From Trichococcus ilyis (GTDB taxonomy: Bacteria; Bacillota; Bacilli; Lactobacillales; Aerococcaceae): a stretch of DNA of 64,000 bases. The position numbers were made by a program, and so were the translations under genes. The stretch is taken from contig NZ_FNYT01000007.1 of NCBI RefSeq assembly GCF_900109135.1, positions 52,879 through 116,878 of the forward strand, written 5' to 3'. The notes below the pieces were generated by a model. That model saw nothing but the letters and a program-made list of their open reading frames with translations, searched no databases and was not told the DNA's origin. This document shows, in pieces, positions 1-8,883 of this stretch; within the stretch, counting starts at the first letter, position 1, and every line of letters begins with the position of its first letter.

Positions 1-41
1 GACTGATCTGAAAATACGATTAGTTTAGGGGGGAATGTTTC

Positions 42-629
42 ATGAATGACATCTTGGTAATTGCTTTGAAGGTCTTTCCCGTCATCGTGCTCGCGACGTT
101 TTTGGATAAGGTCGGCTGCAACCAAACCGGCAGAAAAAGGATGAGCCTGAAGGATCAGATCAAACATATCGTCAAATCGCCTTTCCTGATCACCATGTTC
201 TTGGGAATTCTGATTTCCATGCTCGGCGGCCGAACGTTTTTCCACACGAACCCGCTGACCTCCGCTTTGCTGACTACCGCGGGAATGCTCGCGGACATCA
301 CTTTGCCGCTCATTCTGCTGGTGATTGGCTACGAACTCCATTTCGATCTGAAACAGCTTTTGGTTCCGCTGCCGGCGGTATTGCTCAGGATTGCGATGAT
401 GCTGCTGTTCGCCTACCTGCTGAACACTTTTGTCATCGACAGACTGCTTGGCTTGGATCGGCTGTTCCAGATGGCCGTCTACACCATGTTCATCTGCCCG
501 CCCACTTTCATCATCCCGGTCTTCATCGAAGGCGATTGCCCGGACAAAAGCTTCATCCTGAATTTCCTTTCGCTGAACGTCATTTTATCCATCGTGACGT
601 TCATCATCCTGATGACGGTGCTGCTGTGA
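42..629 (+). CDS. AEC-family permease, C-terminal part only
   Basis: The protein has 195 residues with six hydrophobic segments (about 3-20, 48-61, 75-97, 106-131, 143-163, 171-195) and matches the second half of auxin-efflux-carrier (AEC) type permeases, including the pattern of a proline-rich loop before a PLILLVIGYEL-like helix. A full AEC protein has about 300 residues; the intact paralogue at 18317-19228 has 303. The first four or so helices are missing. The reading frame is closed just upstream by stops at 9-11 and 21-23, and another frame carries an ORF ending at 28, so the N-terminal half may lie outside the window in a different frame. A G-rich stretch (26-32) could serve as ribosome site. 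It could be a pseudogene or one half of a split transporter. Substrate unknown. Confidence 0.6.
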   Translation: MNDILVIALKVFPVIVLATFLDKVGCNQTGRKRMSLKDQIKHIVKSPFLITMFLGILISMLGGRTFFHTNPLTSALLTTAGMLADITLPLILLVIGYELHFDLKQLLVPLPAVLLRIAMMLLFAYLLNTFVIDRLLGLDRLFQMAVYTMFICPPTFIIPVFIEGDCPDKSFILNFLSLNVILSIVTFIILMTVLL

Positions 630-647
630 CGGCCTGAATGAGCGGGG

Positions 648-730
648 TTTCCCCGCCGAAAAGGCTTTGGCGGTTTATTTTGGGCCGCGACTGGCCGTTT
701 CTCCCCGCCACGCCGGTTTTGGCGGGGAAA
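648..730. repeat. Palindrome family E, copy 1 (52-bp period)
   Basis: Two hairpins of the form CCCCGCC-(about 11 nt)-GGCGG lie in tandem. CCCCGCC occurs at 651 and 703, and TTTGGCGG at 666 and 718, so both arms repeat at exactly 52 bp. The block is intergenic and directly abuts the permease-tail remnant at 733. The same family occurs at 42924-43002. Confidence 0.75.
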
Positions 731-732
731 CT

Positions 733-786
733 CCGGCCAACAAAGCCGCCAAGCTCGATCCAATCGAAGCATTGCGGCACGACTAG
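733..786 (+). pseudogene. Remnant of an ABC permease C-terminus
   Basis: These 54 bases encode PANKAAKLDPIEALRHD followed by a stop. The peptide is identical to the last 17 residues of the ABC exporter that ends at 3901, with a few silent base differences (for example CTC for CTA, GCA for GCG). Nothing of the rest of that gene precedes it; instead palindrome family E lies immediately upstream. It is best read as the surviving 3' tip of a deleted or rearranged paralogue. Confidence 0.8.
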
Positions 787-800
787 ACTTATGAACGTTA

Positions 801-846
801 AAAACAGCCATCAAACCTCAAAAAATCGAGGTCGGATGGCTGTTTT
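801..846 (+). terminator. Rho-independent terminator-like hairpin
   Basis: Perfect 12-bp arms AAAACAGCCATC and GATGGCTGTTTT enclose an inner CCTC/GAGG stem. It follows the permease-tail remnant, as expected if that tail once ended a real transcription unit. Confidence 0.6.
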
Positions 847-910
847 GCGGTTTTGGGTCTTTGTGGCCGGCGGGCTGGTGCCCCGTCAGGATGGATTCCT
901 CGCCGTTATT

Positions 911-1058
911 CATCTTTTTGGGCGGTCGTCGGGGGGCAAAAAGATGGATAAATCGCTGATATCCATCTTTTCCGGGCCGGGCGGTTCTTCCCGACAGATG
1001 TGCGTTCTGTCTGGTGTTTTGCGGTTTTCGGTATCCGTTCGCTTGCTTGTTCGCGCGG
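911..1058. repeat. Palindrome families D (copy 1) and A (partial copy)
   Basis: CATCTTTT at 911 and 964 (53 bp apart) pair with AAAAGATG at 939, giving a hairpin at 939-971 (family D, also at 6223-6305). Next to it, CCGACAG (991) and CTGTC (1007) form the family A hairpin, followed by its typical flank with GCGGTTTTCGG. Together with family E, the permease remnant and the terminator, this accounts for most of the 470-base gap before the TetR gene. Confidence 0.65.
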
Positions 1059-1100
1059 TTCCGCGTAAGATGGGGAGGACTATCGCATGAAAGGGGCAAA

Positions 1101-1754
1101 ATGGAATTGGATGAAATTTTTGAACTGTTTAGGCACAGGATCCAGCACAATGAAAAGTTGACGCCTAAAATGCAGGACATCCTGCACGCCAGCCTGGTCC
1201 TGTTTTCCGAAAAGGGCTACTCGAATACCTCGACGAAGGATATCGCCCGCCTGGCGCAAGTGGCGGAAGGAACGCTTTTCAAGCATTTCGGATCAAAGGA
1301 GAATCTGTTGTACGCCAGCCTGTTGCCGATCCTCGGCAGCTCGCTCGAGCAGGCACTCCCGGCTGCGATTCTTCAGGATGAAGCGAAATTGGCCGCGCTG
1401 TCTTTCGCGGATTTTTTGCGGCTCGTTTTGCCGGAACGTATCGATTTTGCCAACAACTCGATGAAAATCTGGAAAATATTCATGACGGAATATCTGTATC
1501 AGGAAGAGATGCGCGCCAACCTGCTGTCGCTGCTGCCTGTCGAATCCCTTAGGAAAATCCATACACTCCTGGATAACTTCAAAAATAAAGGCGACATTTT
1601 GGATTGGCCGAATGAAGAGATCATCCGCCTGATCCTCAGCACTGTCGCTGGTTACGTCATCGCCTGTTCGATGCAGCTTGCTTCCGCGAATGATACGAAA
1701 AAAGACATCGGCCACCTGATCCGTTTCCTCGAAAAAGGACTTCGCCCAGATTAG
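1101..1754 (+). CDS. TetR-family transcriptional regulator
   Basis: The protein has 217 residues. Residues about 14-60 form a TetR helix-turn-helix (ILHASLVLFSEKGYSNTST, then IARLAQVAEGTLFKHFGSKE), followed by an all-helical ligand domain that I cannot assign to a ligand. The start at 1101 is chosen because AAAGGGG lies six bases upstream; the longer in-frame extension to 1014 runs through a family A repeat and is unlikely to be coding. The gene ends 93 bp before the ABC exporter, whose promoter region holds a 14-bp palindrome. It therefore most likely represses that exporter and responds to an exported compound. Confidence 0.9.
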   Translation: MELDEIFELFRHRIQHNEKLTPKMQDILHASLVLFSEKGYSNTSTKDIARLAQVAEGTLFKHFGSKENLLYASLLPILGSSLEQALPAAILQDEAKLAALSFADFLRLVLPERIDFANNSMKIWKIFMTEYLYQEEMRANLLSLLPVESLRKIHTLLDNFKNKGDILDWPNEEIIRLILSTVAGYVIACSMQLASANDTKKDIGHLIRFLEKGLRPD

Positions 1755-1757
1755 CTC

Positions 1758-1820
1758 TTGACAATCGCTTTGTTGAAGGGCTATACTGAGTCCACATCAA
1801 AAAGTGAGTGATTAATCACT
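1758..1820 (+). promoter_or_regulatory. Promoter and TetR operator of the ABC exporter
   Basis: TTGACA (1758-1763) and TATACT (1782-1787) are separated by 18 bp. A perfect palindrome AGTGATTAATCACT lies at 1807-1820, just downstream of the expected transcription start. Its position fits repression by the adjacent TetR protein. Confidence 0.75.
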
Positions 1821-1846
1821 TTTATCCAAAGAGGAGGAACAGACAA

Positions 1847-3901
1847 ATGGCATTTTTGGAAGTTAACCATTTGAACAAATATTATCCGATCACCGACAGC
1901 GAACGTTTCCACGCATTGAAGGACATCCAGTTATCCTTCGACAAGGGCGAATTGGTCTCGATCATCGGCGAGTCCGGCAGCGGCAAATCGACGCTGATGA
2001 ACTTGTTGGGCGGCTTGGATTCGCAATTCGAAGGCGAAATCGTGGTGGATGGCCAGAACATCGGCCAATTCAAGGAAAAGGAAATGGTCGCTTATCACAA
2101 AGAGAAGATCGGTTTCATTTTCCAGAGTTTCAACCTCGTCCCTCACCTTTCGATCCTGGACAACGTCACTTTGGCGATGACGCTCTCGAATGTCGACGGC
2201 AAAACCCGCAAAGCGCGCGCCAAAGAAGTGCTGGAACAGCTCGGCCTGAAGGATCATTACAAAAAGAAACCGAACCAATTATCCGGCGGTCAAAAGCAGC
2301 GGGTGGCGATTGCGCGGGCGCTCGTCAATGATCCGGACATCATCATCGCCGATGAACCGACCGGCGCACTTGATTCGCAGACAAGCGACCAGGTGCTGGA
2401 CATCATCCAGGATATCGCCAAGACCGGCAAACTGGTCATCATGGTCACCCACTCGGAGCGCGTGGCTTCGCGTTCGACTCGCGTCGTGACGATCGACGAC
2501 GGCAAAATCATCAAGGACGAAAAACGTGAACCGCTGCAGCTGCACGATAATGCTTTAGAGTTGAAGGCGCGCCAGGAAAACAAAAATCTGAGTTTCTTCG
2601 CGGCCATCCGCATGGCTCTGCTGAACATGCGCGAAAAATTGAGCCGCAACATCCTGATTGCGTTGGGCGGCAGCATCGGCATCATGAGCATCATCCTGAT
2701 GCTGGCGCTCGGCAAAGGCGTCAACGACTACCTGACCGACACGATGAACGAAAACGTCAATCCGATCATCAGTGAAGCGCGGATGACCGAGGACACCCAG
2801 TCCGATCCGGATGCAGTCAGCGAGACGGTTGCCGTCGCCGAAGCGGTCCCTGCCCAACAAACCGGCATGGGCGGTGGCGGAATCGGCGGCAATCTGGCGG
2901 CCAACAATCCGGCTGCGCAACTCTCGAAGAACATCCCTTTTGAAGAGGAAAATATCGCTGAACTCGAAGCCATTCCGCATGTGGAAAAGCTCGAATTGGC
3001 GTATGCGTCCTTCTCGATGGGCAGCGATATGGTCGTTTACGAAGGCGAGAATTACCCGTTCATGAATTTCGGGACAACTTCGGAAAATATGACCGACTCG
3101 AACATTCTGCACGGGGCGTTTCCGGAACAGGGCGAGGTGCTGATCACGGAGGAGATGGCTGAAAATATGGCTGGGGACGCGGAAGCGATGATCGGCGAAG
3201 ATGTCGAGGTCAAGCTTTCCGTCAACGGCAATGCGCTGAACGGCACCTACACGGTCAGCGGGATCTACACGGCCGGCAACGCAATTGGTCCTGCGGGCGC
3301 GTTCGATTCGGTCTTCATGACTATGGACACGTTCGCGGACATGAACATCGCGAACGGCCTGACTGTGGAACCGAATGTCGTGTATCTTTTCGCGGATGAA
3401 ACGAGCAACTCCCAGGAGATCAAGGACGCGATCAGCGGTTTGGGTTATGCGGGGTCCTCCACCGATACGCTGGCTAAAACGTTCACGAAAATGCTGGATA
3501 TCTTCACCTATATCCTGGCTGGTGTGGCGGGCATTTCCTTGTTCGTGTCGGCCATCATGATCCTGACGGTGCTTTACATCAGTGTCGTCGAGCGGACCCA
3601 GGAAATCGGCGTCATCAAAGCGATCGGCGGGCGCAACAAAGATATCCGCCGCATCTTCGTCTCCGAATCGTTCCTGATCGGCTTGTTCAGCGGGGTGCTT
3701 GGTGTCGGCATCGCCGCCCTGCTTTCAGCGATCGGCAATGTCGCGGTCGAACGCATCTTCGGGACGACCATCCTGCACATGACGCCGACTTACGCTCTGT
3801 TGGGAATCCTGGCGAGCGTCATCATCAGCGTCATCGCCGGCGTCTTCCCAGCCAACAAAGCCGCCAAGCTAGATCCGATCGAAGCGTTGCGGCACGACTA
3901 G
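1847..3901 (+). CDS. MacB-like ABC exporter, ATPase fused to permease
   Basis: One 684-residue chain carries both domains. Residues 1-230 are an ATPase with Walker A GESGSGKST (41-49), signature LSGGQ and Walker B IIIADEPT. The rest is a MacB/FtsX-type permease: one transmembrane helix near 275, a large extracytoplasmic domain (about 300-560) with a glycine-rich low-complexity stretch, and three C-terminal helices. Such proteins export peptides, antibiotics or lipids; the substrate here is unknown. AAAGAGGAGG at 1828-1837 sets the start at 1847 rather than 1808. The unit follows a TetR gene with an operator and ends at a strong terminator. No separate membrane-fusion partner is adjacent. Confidence 0.88.
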   Translation: MAFLEVNHLNKYYPITDSERFHALKDIQLSFDKGELVSIIGESGSGKSTLMNLLGGLDSQFEGEIVVDGQNIGQFKEKEMVAYHKEKIGFIFQSFNLVPHLSILDNVTLAMTLSNVDGKTRKARAKEVLEQLGLKDHYKKKPNQLSGGQKQRVAIARALVNDPDIIIADEPTGALDSQTSDQVLDIIQDIAKTGKLVIMVTHSERVASRSTRVVTIDDGKIIKDEKREPLQLHDNALELKARQENKNLSFFAAIRMALLNMREKLSRNILIALGGSIGIMSIILMLALGKGVNDYLTDTMNENVNPIISEARMTEDTQSDPDAVSETVAVAEAVPAQQTGMGGGGIGGNLAANNPAAQLSKNIPFEEENIAELEAIPHVEKLELAYASFSMGSDMVVYEGENYPFMNFGTTSENMTDSNILHGAFPEQGEVLITEEMAENMAGDAEAMIGEDVEVKLSVNGNALNGTYTVSGIYTAGNAIGPAGAFDSVFMTMDTFADMNIANGLTVEPNVVYLFADETSNSQEIKDAISGLGYAGSSTDTLAKTFTKMLDIFTYILAGVAGISLFVSAIMILTVLYISVVERTQEIGVIKAIGGRNKDIRRIFVSESFLIGLFSGVLGVGIAALLSAIGNVAVERIFGTTILHMTPTYALLGILASVIISVIAGVFPANKAAKLDPIEALRHD

Positions 3902-3911
3902 ATAGAATTGC

Positions 3912-3960
3912 AAAAGCAGCCCCGCTGCCGGATTTGATTCCGGTGCTGGGCTGCTTTTTT
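3912..3960 (+). terminator. Terminator of the ABC exporter gene
   Basis: AAAAGCAGCC and GGCTGCTTTT form the outer stem, with an inner CCGG/CCGG stem and a run of six T. Confidence 0.9.
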
Positions 3961-3970
3961 TGGTTTGGTG

Positions 3971-4082
3971 CCGGAGTGCCGGTGAGCTTTGTCGGGCATT
4001 TGGGATGCCTTCCTGGGCTGAAGCCCGACAGATACGCGTTCTGTCGCGTGTTTTGCGGTTTTCGGTAATCATTCAGTCGACT
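3971..4082 (-). repeat. Palindrome family A, single copy
   Basis: This is a degenerate 104-bp unit in reverse orientation, with hairpin arms CCCGACAG (4024) and CTGTCG (4041) and the GCGGTTTTCGGTAATC flank. It ends in AGTCGACT, overlapping the stop codon of the GH16 gene. It lies between two convergent genes. Confidence 0.7.
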
Positions 4083-5266
4083 ACGATCTGCAGTGTCGCT
4101 GCGCGCGCCTGCAGGATGGAGGCGGGAACGCCGATGATTTCCCCTTTGATCCAGCTGTGGCCGAAAAGCTTCAGCTGTGCCGTTTGCAATGGACCGAGCT
4201 TTTCCCATTGGACCCATTGTTGCGTATCGGTGCCGTCGTTGTAACGGAGCGTGACGTAGGACGGCATGCCGTCGATCCGGCCGTCAGTGATGGTATAGCC
4301 GCCCTTTTGCAGCCGGAAGACCGCTTCATCCTGGGAAACGACTTTGAGTGTTGCGACCTGTTCCTGATCTTCAGGCACTTTTTTCCAGACTTTCATGTAG
4401 TCGATCTGGAACACTTTCGGATATGGCGCGGCCGGATCGAAAGGGCCCACCCACCAATTCTCCTGCCCTTCGTAGGCGGACAGGATCGAAAGCATCGGAT
4501 AGGCGACCTCGGCTTGGAAAGTCCCGATCAGCTCATCATCGAAATAAAAGACAAAGCCTTCCGGAGTCCATTCGAACGTGTAGATATGGAATTCATTGCT
4601 CAAATCGGCATCACCCACATCAAAGACGAAATGCTGCTCAACCGCGTTCGGATCGCGGTGCGCATATAGCGAAGCCGTGATGGCATTGCCGAAATTCAGG
4701 GAATTTTCGAAAACGTCGAGCTCGATATCCTGCTCTGGTGTGTCCTGGATACCGACGAACCACCAGGCACACATGTTGCCGAGGCTGTTCATCATCTTCG
4801 CACGGATTTCAAAAACGCCGTACTGCGAAATGAAGCCCATGAAAGTCGGGATTTCGTTCTGGACGCTCAGCCCGGGCTTGAATTCGTGCAGCCCGGTCCG
4901 GTTGCCGGTCATCACGCTGGATGTCCGCACAGTCCCGTCGAACAGCGGGTTCCACGGCTGCGTTTCCTCATCGATGATCAGGTTCAGGTTGCCGTCCGCC
5001 ACTTCGTAGACGGCCTCCGCCGTTTCCGGAGTCGGCGTCCAGGAAGCCAAATACTGGTCGTTCCAGACAGCCGGATTGAGCGGCTCCTCATCGAAATTCT
5101 CCTCGAAGATGAGCCGGTAATCGCCGTTGTAGGCCGGTATCGCTTCTGTTTCATCCCCGTTCGCTTGCCACCCGCGCAGAAATGCGGGATCCGACTGGCG
5201 GAGCCAGAAAAAGAGAGCGGCGAAGGCCAGCAAGGCGATGATGATTATTTTTATGTGTTTCTTCAT
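4073..5266 (-). CDS. GH16-family glycoside hydrolase, membrane-anchored
   Basis: The protein has 397 residues. An N-terminal hydrophobic segment (about 5-22) without a lipobox suggests a signal anchor, so the enzyme probably acts at the cell surface. Residues about 45-290 match the GH16 jelly-roll fold (beta-glucanases and related endo-hydrolases), with the catalytic pattern E-x-D-x-x-E visible as E182-L-D184-V-F-E187. A C-terminal region of about 100 residues is not recognised and may bind sugar. The substrate (beta-1,3-1,4-glucan, laminarin or other) cannot be read from the sequence. The ribosome site is weak (GAGAAG). The gene converges with the ABC exporter and lies downstream of a lipoprotein gene in the same direction. 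Confidence 0.8.
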   Translation of the reverse strand: MKKHIKIIIIALLAFAALFFWLRQSDPAFLRGWQANGDETEAIPAYNGDYRLIFEENFDEEPLNPAVWNDQYLASWTPTPETAEAVYEVADGNLNLIIDEETQPWNPLFDGTVRTSSVMTGNRTGLHEFKPGLSVQNEIPTFMGFISQYGVFEIRAKMMNSLGNMCAWWFVGIQDTPEQDIELDVFENSLNFGNAITASLYAHRDPNAVEQHFVFDVGDADLSNEFHIYTFEWTPEGFVFYFDDELIGTFQAEVAYPMLSILSAYEGQENWWVGPFDPAAPYPKVFQIDYMKVWKKVPEDQEQVATLKVVSQDEAVFRLQKGGYTITDGRIDGMPSYVTLRYNDGTDTQQWVQWEKLGPLQTAQLKLFGHSWIKGEIIGVPASILQARAATLQIVVD

Positions 5267-5300
5267 TCGGATTCATCTTCTCTCGTGGGCTTGGGGCTGA

Positions 5301-5358
5301 CCGGAGTTGGACCGCGATTGTTGGGCTATTCTCCGGTTAATGGTTTCCCCGCCGGAGG
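5301..5358. repeat. Palindrome family B, partial copy
   Basis: A right half CCGGAG (5301) is followed by one complete hairpin, CTCCGG (5331) to CCGGAG (5352), of 27 nt. It fills most of the gap between the lipoprotein and GH16 genes. Confidence 0.55.
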
Positions 5359-5384
5359 ACAGGGTTCAGTGGCGGCATTTGTTC

Positions 5385-6092
5385 TTAAGGCAGCCATTCG
5401 TAGTCTTCAGGCAGTGCAATCAGTTCCGGTGCAGCCTTGTCGCTGATTTCGATGACGTCCAGAATGAATTCATTTTCCCCGGAAGCCGAGCGGATCCGTT
5501 TCAAAGCTGTGCCTTCGAAATAATAGAACATCCGGTCACCGTTGGCGGCGTAGTATTCCTCGTAGGTGAAACCCAGTTCTTCCCAGGTGCCGACATAGGT
5601 GCTGCCGATGTCCTTGAACGGCGGGGCTGCGATGATGCCGGCATCTTCCGGTGTTTCGGCGGGATCGGCGTTTTCGTTCCGATCGATCGTCCGGTTCAGG
5701 TTATCGATTTCGTAGGCTTGCCCGTCCAAAATTAGCGAAGTAGTGTCCGTCCCCTCTCCGCTGACGCGGATTGCCTGGTCAGCGCCAGAGACGGCGACCG
5801 TCAGCGCGCGGTCCTCGAGCGCCTCGCTGGTGAATTGGCGGTAATTGTATTGCGCCACATACTGTCTGCCCGCAAAAATCGCGAAATACGGCTCCGCCAG
5901 ACGGGTGCTGTCTATGCTCGATTCGGTTTCTGCAGATGCTTCGCTGGAGCTTCCCGCGATTGACTCGACCACTTCGATTTGACTGCTGGCCGCGATGCTG
6001 CTTGATTCGTCCGATGCGGCCCCGTCCTGTCCGCAGGCGGCCAAAAATACGGCGATTGCCGTCAATGTCCCTATCAAAGCTATTCTTCTCAT
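5385..6092 (-). CDS. Putative lipoprotein of unknown function
   Basis: The start at 6092 is preferred over 6164 because AAGGAGG stands 11 bases upstream and the protein then opens directly with a lipoprotein signal peptide (MRRIALIGTL, lipobox LAAC). The mature 235-residue chain has a serine-, alanine- and glutamate-rich linker, then a domain with repeated beta-strand-like segments and a tail rich in acidic and aromatic residues. I do not recognise the family. It lies 119 bp upstream of the GH16 gene in the same direction, so a shared cell-surface role is possible but unproven. Confidence 0.75.
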   Translation of the reverse strand: MRRIALIGTLTAIAVFLAACGQDGAASDESSSIAASSQIEVVESIAGSSSEASAETESSIDSTRLAEPYFAIFAGRQYVAQYNYRQFTSEALEDRALTVAVSGADQAIRVSGEGTDTTSLILDGQAYEIDNLNRTIDRNENADPAETPEDAGIIAAPPFKDIGSTYVGTWEELGFTYEEYYAANGDRMFYYFEGTALKRIRSASGENEFILDVIEISDKAAPELIALPEDYEWLP

Positions 6093-6222
6093 TTTTCCAA
6101 AAACCTCCTTAGGCAAAGCAAAAGGTTCATCCGGTTGTTCTGGCTTTTGTTTCCTTGTGTTCATTATACGCCGGAATCATCGCCGCCACTATGAAAAGCA
6201 CTTCGCATCGATAAAGGTGGCG

Positions 6223-6305
6223 AAAAGATGGATTTTTTGTCGGTATTCATCTTTCCGGGCGCTGATTGGCTCGAAAAGATGGATTCTATCAATTTATTCA
6301 TCTTT
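6223..6305. repeat. Palindrome family D, copy 2 (51-bp period)
   Basis: Two hairpins lie in tandem: AAAAGATGGAT at 6223 and 6274, paired with ATTCATCTTT at 6245 and 6296. Both arms recur at 51 bp. The block fills the gap upstream of the lipoprotein gene. Confidence 0.75.
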
Positions 6306-6382
6306 ATAGCCGCATGAAAAAATGCCGCAATCAGCGAAAATAATGATGGCTTGCGTATCTTACTTGTGAGTGGGTCATTTTG

Positions 6383-6508
6383 ATGCCCAACAAAGTCGTG
6401 AAAAAGACGCTGACGATCCCAAATTATTTGAATGAACTCGGCATCGAAAAAGGCATCAACTTCTCTTTGACACTGACAGAGGCTTTGAAAGAAAAATTTG
6501 GTGTCTGA
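6383..6508 (+). pseudogene. HicB antitoxin C-terminal fragment
   Basis: The 41-residue ORF begins MPNKVVKKTLTIPNYLNELG and ends with a helix (INFSLTLTEALKEKF), which matches the C-terminal ribbon-helix-helix end of HicB antitoxins. In-frame codons upstream from 6347 (WVILMPNK) extend the similarity slightly, but a stop at 6344-6346 closes the frame and no HicA toxin is present. The N-terminal HicB domain has been lost. It lies 79 bp upstream of the Fic gene. It may be only a relic; expression as a short DNA-binding peptide cannot be excluded. Confidence 0.6.
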
Positions 6509-6587
6509 TTCAGCGGCATCATTCCATAATTAGATGTATAATCATTAGGAAGCACGTTACTTTTCCATTTGAAAAGGGGGTTTTGTT

Positions 6588-7403
6588 ATGGACTATCCAG
6601 AAGGCAAATTGCCGCCCAGTTATGATGTCGCGGAAAATGAGTTGCCTTATCAGATTAAATTGGCGCTATGGCAGACGGCATTTGGCTTGCAAAAAGTGGA
6701 TGGACTCAGCCCATCCGAGTACATGGTCGAACTGGCCTACGAACATATAGAAGGAAAAAAAGGATACGAAGCCATTTATCGCGAAATTTCGGATTACCAC
6801 CGGGAGGCCCAGATGGATGCGGGTACGGTCGAGGCGGATATCGTTTCTCTCCGGATTGCGGAGTTGTTGGCCGAAGATCACTTCCTGCTCTCCCCTTCCA
6901 CGCTGTTGGGCATCCATCGGCATTTGTTTACGGATGTTTTCCCGGAAGAAATCCCAGTGGGCAAGTTCCGGACGGTGAATATCACAAAGAAAGAGCCTGT
7001 GCTCGATGGGGAAACGGTCCAATACAGTTCGCATTTCATGATTCAGGATACCTTGGCGTACGATTTTGAAAAGGAAAAGAAATTCTCGTACAGTGACCTG
7101 ACCCATGAGCAAAAAGCACTTCATGCGATGGCATTTCTGGCTGATATTTGGCAGGTCCATCCTTTCAGGGAAGGAAATACCCGGACAGTCGCTGTTTTCG
7201 GCATCCAATATTTGAGAAAATTAGGGTTCCAAATCGACAATTCGCTCTTCAGCGAACATGCCGCCTATTTCAGGAATGCCCTCGTGCTCTATCATTGTCA
7301 TGGTGAGAAACAGAATAAAGAATTTTTGAAAATGTTTTTCGAAAACTTGCTGTTGGACAAAAAACATGTACTAGCAGATGAAGACATGTATGTAAAAGAA
7401 TAA
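6588..7403 (+). CDS. Fic-domain protein
   Basis: The protein has 271 residues. The Fic active-site loop is seen at 191-200 as HPFREGNTRT, with the catalytic His191 and the acidic Glu195. The canonical motif is HPFx(D/E)GNGR; here the second glycine is Thr198. Fic enzymes transfer AMP or other phosphate-containing groups to target proteins; the altered loop may change the activity. A helical N-terminal region (about 1-75) precedes the Fic fold. AAAAGGGGG lies upstream of the start. No intact antitoxin is adjacent, only a HicB fragment upstream. It ends at a bidirectional terminator shared with malA. Confidence 0.88.
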   Translation: MDYPEGKLPPSYDVAENELPYQIKLALWQTAFGLQKVDGLSPSEYMVELAYEHIEGKKGYEAIYREISDYHREAQMDAGTVEADIVSLRIAELLAEDHFLLSPSTLLGIHRHLFTDVFPEEIPVGKFRTVNITKKEPVLDGETVQYSSHFMIQDTLAYDFEKEKKFSYSDLTHEQKALHAMAFLADIWQVHPFREGNTRTVAVFGIQYLRKLGFQIDNSLFSEHAAYFRNALVLYHCHGEKQNKEFLKMFFENLLLDKKHVLADEDMYVKE

Positions 7404-7425
7404 GAAAAAATGTTCAAAAGAACGC

Positions 7426-7467
7426 AAAAAAGATTCCTGTCTATTAATGAACAGGAATCTTTTTTTC
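7426..7467. terminator. Bidirectional terminator between fic and malA
   Basis: AAAAAAGATTCCTGT and ACAGGAATCTTTTTTT form perfect 15-bp arms around a 10-nt loop. It serves two convergent genes. Confidence 0.92.
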
Positions 7468-7525
7468 ATCAGTTAATACTCATGTAACACCCAACGAACT
7501 GGATGCAAGTCGAGATTTCTTACTA

Positions 7526-8878
<1,353 letters not shown>

Positions 8879-8883
8879 TCAGT

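Noticed and set aside
638..1180. Open frames on both strands of the gap before tetR
   Set aside because: They run through palindromes, a terminator and the permease remnant and have no supported start.
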